Source: Akkermansiaceae bacterium UBA7331
GTDB taxonomy: Bacteria; Verrucomicrobiota; Verrucomicrobiia; Verrucomicrobiales; Akkermansiaceae
Direction: 5' to 3'
NCBI GenBank assembly: GCA_002471255.1
Contig: DKPP01000011.1
Span: forward strand, 64,922-128,921
Length of the DNA stretch: 64,000 nt
The notes under the pieces were generated by a model. That model had not been told where the DNA came from. It saw nothing but the letters and a program-made list of their open reading frames with translations, and did not search any database. The translations under genes were made by a program, and so were the position numbers. This document shows, one piece after another, positions 43,292-51,171 of this stretch (its first letter is position 1; each line of letters begins with the position of its first letter).

Positions 43292-44476
43292 CTAAACCTC
43301 TCCCGGCTTCGCACATATCGTACCATAGATCATACTGATCAAATTAAATACGGTGTAGAGTAAACAAAAGATAATGAAGCCCCCTGTAGGATGGATTAAG
43401 CTGCTACAGCAAAAGGCAATGCCGGCACCTAAAATGAAGCCACATCCTTGAGCCATTCCTGATAATTCAATCGCCGATACCTCATCTTTAGCTCGTAATA
43501 CCATGAACCCCATACCACGAGCAAAAATGGCACCGGAACCGAGTCCTAGTAAAATAGCCATCGGCAGAATGCAGAAAATTGGTAAATAAAAGATTAACCA
43601 ACAAGATAAAATAGATACAATAGCACTGATAATGATCAAACGACCATCTCCACCTAATTTTGCTGAAAACCAGTTTGAAAATAAACTTGAGGGGATGCCT
43701 GCTAAACTGGTAACAGCCATCACAAACCCTGCATCATCTGAGCTTAAGCCTTTATTTTGTAATAAAACAGTAATCCAAGTGTAGAAAAAGTAGGCAGAAG
43801 CAATGCGTGAAGTATAAAAAATCGTTACATTCCATGCGATACGCTTCTTGAGCATTTTGGTAATATGCGTTGCTAATGCCGTTCGTTTGGCGAATCCCTT
43901 AGAAATTAAAAAATACCCACCCCATAATGCTACCCCTATCAACATAGGTAAGCCCCAAAAACCTAAGCCCATTCGCCACCCACCCCAATGTTGGGCAATT
44001 GGTGCCGACGTCGCAGAAGATAAAGTAACACCCAATCCCAAACAGGCGGAATAGGCACCCATATAAAGCGGAGCACGCACAGGAAAGTGTAATTTAATAA
44101 AGCCCGGCATGCAGGAGCCAACTACCCCTGCCCCAAGCCCTAATAGCAAAACACCTCCATATAAACCGACAATGCCATCCATACTGCGCCAGCAAACTCC
44201 TACGCATGCTAAGAGCTGAAAAATTAAGATGACCTTCCAAATAGATAAATAATCCGACAATTTTGGAGTAATCATTGAAGAAATCCCTAAAGCGGCTACG
44301 GGTAAAAGAGCAAACGCACCGGACCACTCCATAGAAATACCCACATCCTTTTCAATCATTTTCAAAAGAGGGTCTATGGCCGTAATGGCTGTACGTAAAT
44401 TAAAACACATGAATGCCATCGCTAAAAGAAGGAGCCATTCATGTGGAATTTTATCTCTCGTTTTGATCTCCATCAT
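43292..44476 (-). CDS. MFS transporter, CynX/NimT type (paralog 1 of 3)
   Basis: A 394-residue MFS permease, first gene of the three-paralog operon. It shows CFNLRTAITAIDPLLKMIEK, FARGMGFMVLRAKDEVSAIEL and the same glycine-rich VLLLGLGAGVVGSCMPGF helix as its neighbours. The 213-bp upstream gap holds the terminator of the Cys-rich gene and probably this operon's promoter, but I cannot assign one confidently. Substrate unknown. Confidence 0.87.
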   Translation of the reverse strand: MMEIKTRDKIPHEWLLLLAMAFMCFNLRTAITAIDPLLKMIEKDVGISMEWSGAFALLPVAALGISSMITPKLSDYLSIWKVILIFQLLACVGVCWRSMDGIVGLYGGVLLLGLGAGVVGSCMPGFIKLHFPVRAPLYMGAYSACLGLGVTLSSATSAPIAQHWGGWRMGLGFWGLPMLIGVALWGGYFLISKGFAKRTALATHITKMLKKRIAWNVTIFYTSRIASAYFFYTWITVLLQNKGLSSDDAGFVMAVTSLAGIPSSLFSNWFSAKLGGDGRLIIISAIVSILSCWLIFYLPIFCILPMAILLGLGSGAIFARGMGFMVLRAKDEVSAIELSGMAQGCGFILGAGIAFCCSSLIHPTGGFIIFCLLYTVFNLISMIYGTICAKPGEV

Positions 44477-44588
44477 CTAGTTAAACAAAATCAGTAAATA
44501 GTCTGTTGAAAAAAGAAAAAAAGAGAATTTGGAATTGGGTTTTATAACTTATACAAAATAAAGAAAATCAAACCGATGAAAATAAGAA

Positions 44589-44631
44589 AACCCACATATG
44601 CTTTCGATTCTGACGGAAGCATATGTGGGTT
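44589..44631. terminator. Terminator of the Cys-rich peptide gene
   Basis: A perfect 15-bp stem, AACCCACATATGCTT at 44589-44603 with AAGCATATGTGGGTT at 44617-44631, lies 58 bp after the Cys-rich gene stop. On the minus strand TTTTC follows. A stem this long may also protect the 3' end. Confidence 0.85.
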
Positions 44632-44689
44632 AAAAAACGATTCATCAATTACTAACTACTCATTAATTAATGAATGTTTCGTTAGCGAC

Positions 44690-44944
44690 TTATTTGCATT
44701 TGCAGCCATTGCAGTCTTTTTTCTTACCGCAATCTTTTTTGCCATCTGCACACTCGCACTTCTTGCAATCCTTGCAAGAGCAATTTTTTCCTTCAGCGCA
44801 TTTGCAATCTTTGCATGAGCAATTTTCACATTTGCAAGAAGCAGGGGCTTTTGGAGCCTCTTTTGGTGCTTCTTCCGTTTGGCCAAAAGCCACCATGCCA
44901 AGCATTGCTACTGAACAACATGCAGTTACTAATGATTTGATCAT
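44690..44944 (-). CDS. Exported Cys-rich metallothionein-like peptide
   Basis: An 84-residue protein with a signal peptide ending near VAFGQT, a Pro/Ala/Glu linker, and a ~50-residue Cys/Lys tail with 15 cysteines in CxC, CxxC and CxxxxxC spacing (SCKCENCSCKDCKCAEG...). Such spacing is that of metallothioneins, which chelate Cu+, Zn2+ or Cd2+ through thiolates, yet most are cytoplasmic. Outside the cytoplasm thiols could be oxidised, so metal loading or a structural disulfide role are both possible. It is monocistronic with a strong terminator and an upstream palindrome that could be a metalloregulator site. It matches no named family I can identify. Confidence 0.8.
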   Translation of the reverse strand: MIKSLVTACCSVAMLGMVAFGQTEEAPKEAPKAPASCKCENCSCKDCKCAEGKNCSCKDCKKCECADGKKDCGKKKDCNGCKCK

Positions 44945-45255
44945 AAAATAATGGGGTTTATTAGTTAATACTAACTTTCGTAAGAAAGTTATACTACTTT
45001 AACTCTAGCCAAGCCCGATGCAAGGATTTTTTGAGTCGTGATTTTAAAATGGGGTCTGTGTTATAGAGCCGATCCAATCAATGTGCTAGGGAATATAAGT
45101 TGGTTGACACATAATGGTATAAAACGTATAACTTCTACTACTTTTAATAGAGAATTTAGTGGTGGGGTTAATAGGTTTAAACGCTCTCTAAATCAAATGA
45201 TTAATACCTCGTCTGAAATAACTATAATTAGTAATAATCTCGTAAATAACACTAT
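44945..45255. other. 311-bp AT-rich intergenic region
   Basis: Between the divergent Cys-rich gene and the 45256 lipoprotein gene I see no supported gene. It holds the 18-bp palindrome at 44973-44990 (AACTTTC-GTAA-GAAAGTT), 29 bp upstream of the Cys-rich ATG, as a possible operator. A 73-codon frame at 45038-45259 overlaps the next ATG as ATGA, but has no family or signal features, so I do not call it. Confidence 0.5.
44973..44990. promoter_or_regulatory. Palindrome upstream of the Cys-rich peptide gene
   Basis: AACTTTC GTAA GAAAGTT is a perfect 7-bp inverted repeat. The site sits where a promoter would lie for the minus-strand gene, so it may be an operator; alternatively a small mRNA leader hairpin. 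Confidence 0.4.
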
Positions 45256-45822
45256 ATGAAAACAATATTATTTCTGACGATAGTCGTATCATTATCAGTT
45301 ATAACGTCCTGTACGACTAGCTATGATATCAATTCTTTAACCGTACAAAAGGAGTCAGGGTTTCACGACAAGCTTACGACAGAATCTGAGTCCTATATGA
45401 ATAAGGCTATTGCAGCACTCGACCATGCGTTGCCATTGATGAATCCGAATTACGGCAAAAACAAAATAGCACGTATCAAGAAACAACTTTTTACGTACAT
45501 TAAGAGTGAGTTGGACATAACCGATGAGTTTATTGCGCGCGCTGAAGGTAAGATGGAACAAGAAGGTATTCTTAATAAAGACAAATTTTTGGTATATGAA
45601 GCATATCAATTAATTGATGAATCCTTTAATAAAGTAGCTTCTAAATTACCAAAAGAATCTGTAAGTTATTTGGAAAAATTCGTTAGTGAATATGTAAAAA
45701 GCGTTATTTATTCTCAAGATGATCCTAATGATTATATGCAATTTTATCGAGCCCATATAACTGCGGTAAGAGCTCATCTTTATTGCTCTCTTATAGTGAT
45801 TATAGAGGAATACTACAATTGA
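45256..45822 (+). CDS. Small lipoprotein of unknown function
   Basis: A 188-residue predicted lipoprotein: signal MKTILFLTIVVSLSVITSC with lipobox cysteine, then a mainly helical domain (AALDHALPLMNPNY, YIKSELDITDEFIARAE, LEKFVSEYVKSVIYSQDD). No family recognised. It lies in an AT-rich pocket with two small membrane genes, so it may be accessory DNA. The 242-bp gap downstream (45823-46064) shows no supported gene. Confidence 0.7.
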   Translation: MKTILFLTIVVSLSVITSCTTSYDINSLTVQKESGFHDKLTTESESYMNKAIAALDHALPLMNPNYGKNKIARIKKQLFTYIKSELDITDEFIARAEGKMEQEGILNKDKFLVYEAYQLIDESFNKVASKLPKESVSYLEKFVSEYVKSVIYSQDDPNDYMQFYRAHITAVRAHLYCSLIVIIEEYYN

Positions 45823-46064
45823 ACTTGCAGATAAAAAATTACTATAATTGAGGGGGGCTTACTGAAATCGCTAAATGGAAGAGAGTTGATTTCTAAGATG
45901 CGAGCAGTTTGCCTTAAATGTCATACAGCGTGCTGGTTAGTCTTGATGTTGGCACAAAGATAGGCAGTATTATTATAGGTAAGTTGCATTTAAGTAGAAT
46001 TTTTTCACTTCTGTTTATTAACGATGAAAATATTATTTAACGAATGATTGGATAGAGTATATTT

Positions 46065-46403
46065 ATGAAACGCAGACGTTCATTTTTTATTATATGCCCG
46101 GTAATGTTAATTTTCGATTTGCCGATGTTTCCTTTTTTGTGGTTAGCTGTGTTTTATTTATTTGCAATCCAGTTTGTTTTGGTATGGTGCATATTGAGTA
46201 TTTCCTCTACATTTTTGAGAGCTTTTTTATATGCAATTGGTGTCTGTGTAGGAATAGCCTTATGGGAAATTTACAAAGGAGCAGACCTTACCAATTATGT
46301 GAGTTATTATGTAATACTTACTTATTGTTTGCCTATTATTGCAGGGGTATTAGTCGGTTATAATCCGAATGTAAAAAATGCTGATAGTGAAAATATTGGA
46401 TAG
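46065..46403 (+). CDS. Small membrane protein of unknown function
   Basis: A 112-residue protein with a basic start (MKRRRS) and about three or four hydrophobic helices (MLIFDLPMFPFLWLAVFYLF, LRAFLYAIGVCVGIALWEI, VILTYCLPIIAGVLVGY). No family recognised. Codon bias is AT-rich like its neighbours. It is followed 33 bp on by another small membrane gene and probably shares a transcript with it. Confidence 0.6.
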   Translation: MKRRRSFFIICPVMLIFDLPMFPFLWLAVFYLFAIQFVLVWCILSISSTFLRAFLYAIGVCVGIALWEIYKGADLTNYVSYYVILTYCLPIIAGVLVGYNPNVKNADSENIG

Positions 46404-46436
46404 AGTATCGTAAACTCGCACGGAAAAATAAATATA

Positions 46437-46703
46437 ATGAAAGCTCTTTCTCTTTGTCTTTTTGGTTATTTGTTAATGATAATTGTATTTTTTATCACCA
46501 GCATTAAAATATACCATTTATCAGAAGTTTCTTCTACGGAACGTTTTATGTATTTATCGATGGTCATGTTGTCATTGATCATGTTTATTGCTTCCTTAAT
46601 ATGGAGTTCCATTTATATCATTAATCGTAAGGATGTAGCTCTCAATGCAGTCAGTATATTTCTTGCAATAGTTCCTATAATTATCATAGCTATGAACTAT
46701 TAA
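46437..46703 (+). CDS. Small membrane protein of unknown function
   Basis: An 88-residue protein with three predicted helices (LFGYLLMIIVFFITSIKIY, LSMVMLSLIMFIASLIWSS, VSIFLAIVPIIIIAMNY). No family recognised. The helix pattern is regular and the frame is intact, so a real gene is likely but not certain. It ends 106 bp from the convergent sufD stop. Confidence 0.6.
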   Translation: MKALSLCLFGYLLMIIVFFITSIKIYHLSEVSSTERFMYLSMVMLSLIMFIASLIWSSIYIINRKDVALNAVSIFLAIVPIIIIAMNY

Positions 46704-46750
46704 ATCAAAAGACCGGGTTCATCATGATCTCGGCCTTTTTTTATACAAAA

Positions 46751-46785
46751 ATCCCCTTGGTATGTTGATGCATTTCCAAGGGGAT
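46751..46785 (-). terminator. Terminator of the suf operon
   Basis: On the minus strand ATCCCCTTGG pairs with CCAAGGGGAT (10 bp, 15-nt loop) and TTTTTG follows, 25 bp after the sufD stop. Confidence 0.85.
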
Positions 46786-46809
46786 CGTAAATTGTACGGC
46801 AACTAAGGT

Positions 46810-48039
46810 TTAGACTTCTTCGGGGAAGATGAAATTAACGATGTTGTCGTTATGAAGGTCGTTTAGGCTTTGTTTTAGGAAGCCTTGGGCAATCATATGG
46901 CGAGCTTTATCTTCCGGGATGCCTCGTGAGAGTAAGTAGAAGATTTCTTCGTCGGAAAGGGATGATGTGGCACTACCGTGTGAGCATTGGACTCCGTCGG
47001 CTAAAATCTCAAGTCCGGGCATTGAGTTTGCTTCGGCTTGATCGTTTAGCAAAAGGTTTCTGTTGCTTTGGTAGGCACTTGTTTGGTGTGCGCCTTGATC
47101 TACCAAGATCATGCCTGAAAAGATGGTTTTAGCACGATCGTTTAAGACATTTTTGTAGATTAGGTTGCTCGATGCGCCGGGCTTGGCATGCCATTGCTTG
47201 GTGCGCTGATCCAGTTTGGTGGTATTGGCGACGAAATTAGCCGAGTAGAGTTTGATTTGAGCTTCTTCCGCTAACATGGAAGCAAATGTTTCCTGTCTGG
47301 TCCATTTGGTGCCTTTTTGCGCCGTTACATGGTTGATGCACGCATGGTCGTAAGCGCGCAGGTCTTGAATCTGGACGGATTGACTTTGGATGTTTAAATC
47401 TTGCTTGAGAGCATAATCTATCGATGCGCCTTGCTTTGCCGAGATTTGTAGCATGCCGACGGCGAATTGATTTCCTGCGTCTTCGCTTTGCCAAGTTTCC
47501 TTGACGATGATGTTGGCATAATCTTCAGCAATAATGATGGTGCTAGGGAAGACCACACAATCATCTCCTTTGATGGAATGATGAATGTTGATCTGAGCCT
47601 GACATTCTTGCTTGGCTATGATGATAATGCCATGGGATTGCATGGCACGATGAATTAAAGTCAATTGTTCCGAACCCAGTGAGTGAGGTATTTCCGCTAA
47701 AATGCTTTGTGCCTGCTCGGGGTTGCTGTGGATCAAATCGCTGAGTTCTACGATCTGTAAACCGGTCGGCAAGGATGAAGGAAGCTTGGTTGGGTAGCCA
47801 TTGCTATAGCACACGTTAAGAGCTTGTTCATCAATCGGTGCGAAATCATCGTCCTGCTTGTCCGCTAATTTGTAGGAATCGAGCGAAGAATTATTGATGC
47901 TGCCAAATCTCCAATTTTCATCGAGCAAGGAGGGGGCTGCCGTTTGGTTGGCTAAGTCGCACGCTTCTTGGCTGCGTTGCTTAAACCATTCGGGTGCGTT
48001 TTCCTGCAAGGTGTGGTGTTGCGAAAGGAATTGAATCAT
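46810..48039 (-). CDS. sufD: SufD, Fe-S scaffold complex subunit
   Basis: A 409-residue member of the SufBD beta-helix family that, with SufB and ATPase SufC, assembles Fe-S clusters. C-terminal motifs are typical: DDQAEANSMPGLEILADGVQ (read in parts), CSHGSATSSLSDEEIFYLLSRGI and the short helical end. The N-terminal third is variable, as in the family. Last gene of the operon, 18 bp after sufB. No sufS (cysteine desulfurase) or sufE/sufU follows in this window. Confidence 0.93.
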   Translation of the reverse strand: MIQFLSQHHTLQENAPEWFKQRSQEACDLANQTAAPSLLDENWRFGSINNSSLDSYKLADKQDDDFAPIDEQALNVCYSNGYPTKLPSSLPTGLQIVELSDLIHSNPEQAQSILAEIPHSLGSEQLTLIHRAMQSHGIIIIAKQECQAQINIHHSIKGDDCVVFPSTIIIAEDYANIIVKETWQSEDAGNQFAVGMLQISAKQGASIDYALKQDLNIQSQSVQIQDLRAYDHACINHVTAQKGTKWTRQETFASMLAEEAQIKLYSANFVANTTKLDQRTKQWHAKPGASSNLIYKNVLNDRAKTIFSGMILVDQGAHQTSAYQSNRNLLLNDQAEANSMPGLEILADGVQCSHGSATSSLSDEEIFYLLSRGIPEDKARHMIAQGFLKQSLNDLHNDNIVNFIFPEEV

Positions 48040-48057
48040 GTTGATGAAAATTAAAGG

Positions 48058-49494
48058 TTAACCGATACTATCTTCCATTTCCAAGTCGATCAAACGACGA
48101 AGCTCGACGGAGTATTCCATAGGGAACTCTTGTACGAGGTCGTTAATAAATCCATTGACGGCTAATGACATGGCTGCTGCTTTCGGTATGCCGCGCTGCT
48201 CCATGTAGAAGAGCATATCTTCTGAAACTTGTGAAACTGATGCCTCATGCTGAACCACGTTTTTATCACCTCTTACGGTAATGGCTGGGTAGGTATCCGT
48301 CCTACTGTCGGCTGCCAATAAAAGGGCATCACATTCCGTGTTGTTTTTGCATCCTTTAAGGCCGCGAGGAATGACGACTTGACCGCGATAGGAGGAGCGC
48401 CCCGAGCCGATGCTGATCGATTTGGAAACAACATTTGATGTCGTATCATCTGCAGCATGGATCATTTTGGCACCAGTGTCTTGGTGCTGTCCCGTGTTGG
48501 CGATGGCGATAGAGATTACTTCACCACGGGCGCGTTTGCCTTTAAGCACTACTCCCGGATATTTCATCGTAAGCCCTGAGCCGATGTTGCAGTCAATCCA
48601 GCGGATTTCGGCATCTTCCATAGCGATTCCTCGTTTGGTTACCATGTTAAATACGTTGGATGACCAGTTTTGAACCGTTACGTATTGGATTTTAGCTCCT
48701 TTGAGTGCCACGAGTTCTACGACGGCAGAGTGCAAGGTGGATGTTTCGAACTGTGGTGCGGTACACCCTTCCATATACATGAGCTCGGCTCCTTCATCTG
48801 CGATGATGAGAGTACGCTCAAATTGACCGAAGTTTTCGGAGTTAATACGGAAATAAGCTTGAAGCGGATGCTTGAGCTTGAGCCCTTTAGGCACGTAGAT
48901 GAATGAACCGCCTGAAAAAACGGCACTATTCAATGCGGAGAACTTATTGTCACCTGTCGGGATGACTTTGCCGAACCAAGGTTTGAAAATTTCGGGATAT
49001 TCTTTGAGACCCTCTGTTGAGTTGACGAAGATTACGCCTTGGCTCTTGAGTTCTTCCTTGATGTTTGAATAAGCGGATTCCGAATCGTATTGGGCTTCAA
49101 CACCGGCTAAGAATTGTCTTTCTTGCTCAGGTACGCCTAATCGTTCAAAGGTGCGTTTTACATCATCCGGTACGTCATCCCAGCTGCGTTTAGGGCGTTC
49201 ACCATCAGATAAATAGTAACGAATAGCGTCAAAATCGATTTTTTCGATTTCTTTAGTTGCCCAATGAGTGGGGAGTGGTTTGCTTTCGAATACTTGTAAG
49301 GCTTTTTTACGAAATTCACGGATCCAGTCCGGCTCGTTTTTTACATCACAAATGTAATCGATGGTCTGTTCACTTAGACCATATCCCGCATCATATTTAT
49401 GGCGTTCCGGGAAGGAAAAGTTTCCGATGGAACGATCTAAATCGAGCAAGGCTTGCTTATCTGTTGATTCTTTAGGAGCCGGTTTATCGCTCAT
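48058..49494 (-). CDS. sufB: SufB, Fe-S scaffold protein
   Basis: A 478-residue scaffold on which Fe-S clusters are built. Family blocks include WIREFRKKALQVFESKPLPTHW (in parts), GEAQFLAGVEAQYDSESAYS-type region (ERQFLAGVEAQYDSE), VYVPKGLKLKHPLQAYFRIN and the C-terminal ARGEVISIAIANTGQHQDTG, with GCKNNTECDALLL holding a conserved cysteine. Length is normal. Between sufC (23 bp) and sufD (18 bp). Confidence 0.96.
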   Translation of the reverse strand: MSDKPAPKESTDKQALLDLDRSIGNFSFPERHKYDAGYGLSEQTIDYICDVKNEPDWIREFRKKALQVFESKPLPTHWATKEIEKIDFDAIRYYLSDGERPKRSWDDVPDDVKRTFERLGVPEQERQFLAGVEAQYDSESAYSNIKEELKSQGVIFVNSTEGLKEYPEIFKPWFGKVIPTGDNKFSALNSAVFSGGSFIYVPKGLKLKHPLQAYFRINSENFGQFERTLIIADEGAELMYMEGCTAPQFETSTLHSAVVELVALKGAKIQYVTVQNWSSNVFNMVTKRGIAMEDAEIRWIDCNIGSGLTMKYPGVVLKGKRARGEVISIAIANTGQHQDTGAKMIHAADDTTSNVVSKSISIGSGRSSYRGQVVIPRGLKGCKNNTECDALLLAADSRTDTYPAITVRGDKNVVQHEASVSQVSEDMLFYMEQRGIPKAAAMSLAVNGFINDLVQEFPMEYSVELRRLIDLEMEDSIG

Positions 49495-49517
49495 AAGATA
49501 TGCCTACTGATAAAATA

Positions 49518-50273
49518 TTATGCGTTGGGTAAATCCAATTCTTTGAGGAACTCGTAACCTTGAGCTTCGAGTTCATCGACTAATTCATAGCCTCCGGTAC
49601 GTACGATTTGACCATGGGCTAAAACGTGTACGACGTCAGGCTTGATGTAATCAAGCAATCTCTTGTAGTGAGTGATCACTAAGAAGCTGCGGAAAGGAGA
49701 ACGCATGGAGTTCACCCCCTCGGAAACGATGCGCAAGGCATCAATATCAAGACCTGAGTCGGTTTCATCGAGGATGGCGTAAGAAGGCTCAAGTAAAAGC
49801 ATCTGGAGCACTTCGTTGCGTTTCTTTTCGCCTCCGGAGAAGCCTTCGTTTACGGCGCGTGAGGTAAACTTGCGAGCCATGCCTAGTTGATCCATCTTGG
49901 CATAGAGTGTTTTATAGAAGCTTACCGCATCTAGCTCTTCACCTTCCGGCATACGAGCCTGCATGGCTGCGCGTAAAAAGTTGGCATTTGAGACACCCGG
50001 TACTTCCATTGGGTATTGGAAGGCGAGGAACAAGCCTGCACGGCTACGCTCATCGACACCCATTTCTAATAAGTTTTGGCCGTCGAGCCAAACTTCACCC
50101 TGAGTTATTTCATAATCCGGATGGCCGCAAAGAACCTTAGACAAGGTGCTTTTCCCTGAACCATTAGGCCCCATGATGGCATGAACTTCACCTTTGGGGA
50201 TTTCTAAATTGATTCCTTTTAAGATTGGTGTGCCTTGCACATTGGCGTGCAAGTTTTTGATAATTAAACTCAT
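49518..50273 (-). CDS. sufC: SufC, ABC-type ATPase of the Suf machinery
   Basis: A 251-residue cytoplasmic ABC ATPase that drives SufBD. Walker A GPNGSGKSTLSKVL, ABC signature FSGGEKKRNEVLQ, Walker B AILDETDSGLDIDAL and H-loop VITHYKRLL are present; the ETDSGLD form is specific for SufC. 16 bp after the Fur-like gene. Confidence 0.97.
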   Translation of the reverse strand: MSLIIKNLHANVQGTPILKGINLEIPKGEVHAIMGPNGSGKSTLSKVLCGHPDYEITQGEVWLDGQNLLEMGVDERSRAGLFLAFQYPMEVPGVSNANFLRAAMQARMPEGEELDAVSFYKTLYAKMDQLGMARKFTSRAVNEGFSGGEKKRNEVLQMLLLEPSYAILDETDSGLDIDALRIVSEGVNSMRSPFRSFLVITHYKRLLDYIKPDVVHVLAHGQIVRTGGYELVDELEAQGYEFLKELDLPNA

Positions 50274-50289
50274 GGTGATGGATGGAAAA

Positions 50290-50724
50290 TTAAGAATCGG
50301 CTACGGCACCGCGTAAATTGATTTCAGCTTCTTGGACGCAAACGCCTTCCGGAAGATTGATGAAATCAGCTAAATCTACACCATCTTTAATGGTGATATC
50401 ATATACTTTACCGGTTGAGGTATCTTGAAAGTGACCGTGCTCGACTAGGTTTGGGCAAAAGCGAGAGGATTTGCGTTCAAAGTTTACTTGTCTTACTAAA
50501 CGATGATCGACTAAGGCTTCTAGACAGTTATAGACTGTTGCCAATGAAATGGTCGGTAATTTTTTGCGCACTCGTTTAAAGACTTCACCTGCTGTCGGGT
50601 GATCTCTTTTTTCTAAAAGTGTCTGATAGACTTCTTGCCTTTGCTTGGTCAGGCGTAATCCGCTAACCACCGGTAGTGGAGCGTTTAATTTTTTGTCTGT
50701 TGCAATTGATTTGGTTTGTTTCAT
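50290..50724 (-). CDS. Fur-family regulator leading the suf operon, lacking the CxxC zinc site
   Basis: A 144-residue winged-helix regulator with the Fur-type DNA-binding domain (about 20-90: RLTKQRQEVYQTLLEKRDHPTA, then ISLATVYNCLEALVDH). The metal/dimer domain keeps EHGHF (95-99), but the usual HFxCxxCGK reads HFQDTSTGK, so the first structural cysteine pair is Asp101/Thr104. A second CxxC is also absent. Fur, PerR and similar proteins sense iron, peroxide or other metals. As first gene of the suf operon it probably controls Fe-S assembly, the job done by IscR or SufR elsewhere. Two Fur/PerR-type boxes upstream support autoregulation. Ligand unknown. Confidence 0.86.
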   Translation of the reverse strand: MKQTKSIATDKKLNAPLPVVSGLRLTKQRQEVYQTLLEKRDHPTAGEVFKRVRKKLPTISLATVYNCLEALVDHRLVRQVNFERKSSRFCPNLVEHGHFQDTSTGKVYDITIKDGVDLADFINLPEGVCVQEAEINLRGAVADS

Positions 50725-50776
50725 GCACTTAATCTCTTTTCGAGGAAATTATTATGATGCTGAATGAGTTTGGCAA

Positions 50777-50791
50777 GAAGAATCATTCTAA
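50777..50791. promoter_or_regulatory. Fur/PerR-type box 1 upstream of the suf operon
   Basis: GAAGAAT-C-ATTCTAA follows the 7-1-7 inverted pattern of Fur/PerR operators (compare TTAGAAT-N-ATTCTAA), matching 13 of 15 positions by my count. It lies 52 bp upstream of the Fur-like gene start. Together with box 2 it also forms a perfect 10-bp outer inverted repeat (AATCATTCTA at 50781-50790 and TAGAATGATT at 50807-50816). Confidence 0.6.
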
Positions 50792-50805
50792 TTTGTGTCT
50801 GTTAT

Positions 50806-50820
50806 TTAGAATGATTAAAA
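50806..50820. promoter_or_regulatory. Fur/PerR-type box 2 upstream of the suf operon
   Basis: TTAGAAT-G-ATTAAAA resembles the PerR consensus TTATAAT-N-ATTATAA at 13 of 15 positions. It is 29 bp from box 1 start to start, about three helical turns. It lies between the rpmA terminator and the operon start. Confidence 0.55.
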
Positions 50821-50822
50821 AT

Positions 50823-50853
50823 GAAGGCGGCCACCCTAAGATGTCCGCCTTTG
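50823..50853 (-). terminator. Terminator of rplU-rpmA
   Basis: On the minus strand AAGGCGG pairs with CCGCCTT across a 14-nt loop, followed by CATTTTTAA, 25 bp after the rpmA stop. Confidence 0.7.
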
Positions 50854-50877
50854 CTAAAACTAGCTTGTAGATTCGCT

Positions 50878-51141
50878 TTAGTTAGCGGAATCTGTTTCTT
50901 CGATAGCTACGTTCACGCGGCGACCTTCACGGTCGAAGAATACGCGGCCGTCAACTAAAGAGAAGATGGTGTAGTCGCGACCCATGCCAACACCGCGACC
51001 TGGCTGCCATTTGGTGCCACGCTGACGGATGATGATGTTGCCGGCAATAACCTTTTGACCACCGAATTTCTTCACGCCAAGACGCTTGCTGCGTGAATCA
51101 CGTCCGTTTTTAACGGAACCCTGACCTTTTTTGTGAGCCAT
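50878..51141 (-). CDS. rpmA: 50S ribosomal protein L27
   Basis: An 87-residue ribosomal protein near the peptidyl transferase centre. MAHKKGQGSVKNGRDSRSKR and GQKVIAGNIIIRQRGTKW are diagnostic; the N-terminus has no cleavable Firmicutes-type extension. It follows rplU by 30 bp, the standard rplU-rpmA pair. Confidence 0.98.
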   Translation of the reverse strand: MAHKKGQGSVKNGRDSRSKRLGVKKFGGQKVIAGNIIIRQRGTKWQPGRGVGMGRDYTIFSLVDGRVFFDREGRRVNVAIEETDSAN

Positions 51142-51171
51142 AAAATGTTAAATCTAATTAGAGGTTAAAAA

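Noticed and set aside
45038..45259. 73-codon frame overlapping the 45256 ATG
   Set aside because: No signal, domain, or family similarity and the region is AT-rich; the ATGA overlap could be chance.
45919..46047. 42-codon frame with SLDVGTKIG resembling the RuvX start
   Set aside because: Only nine residues match the family pattern and nothing after them does; too short to claim a ruvX remnant.
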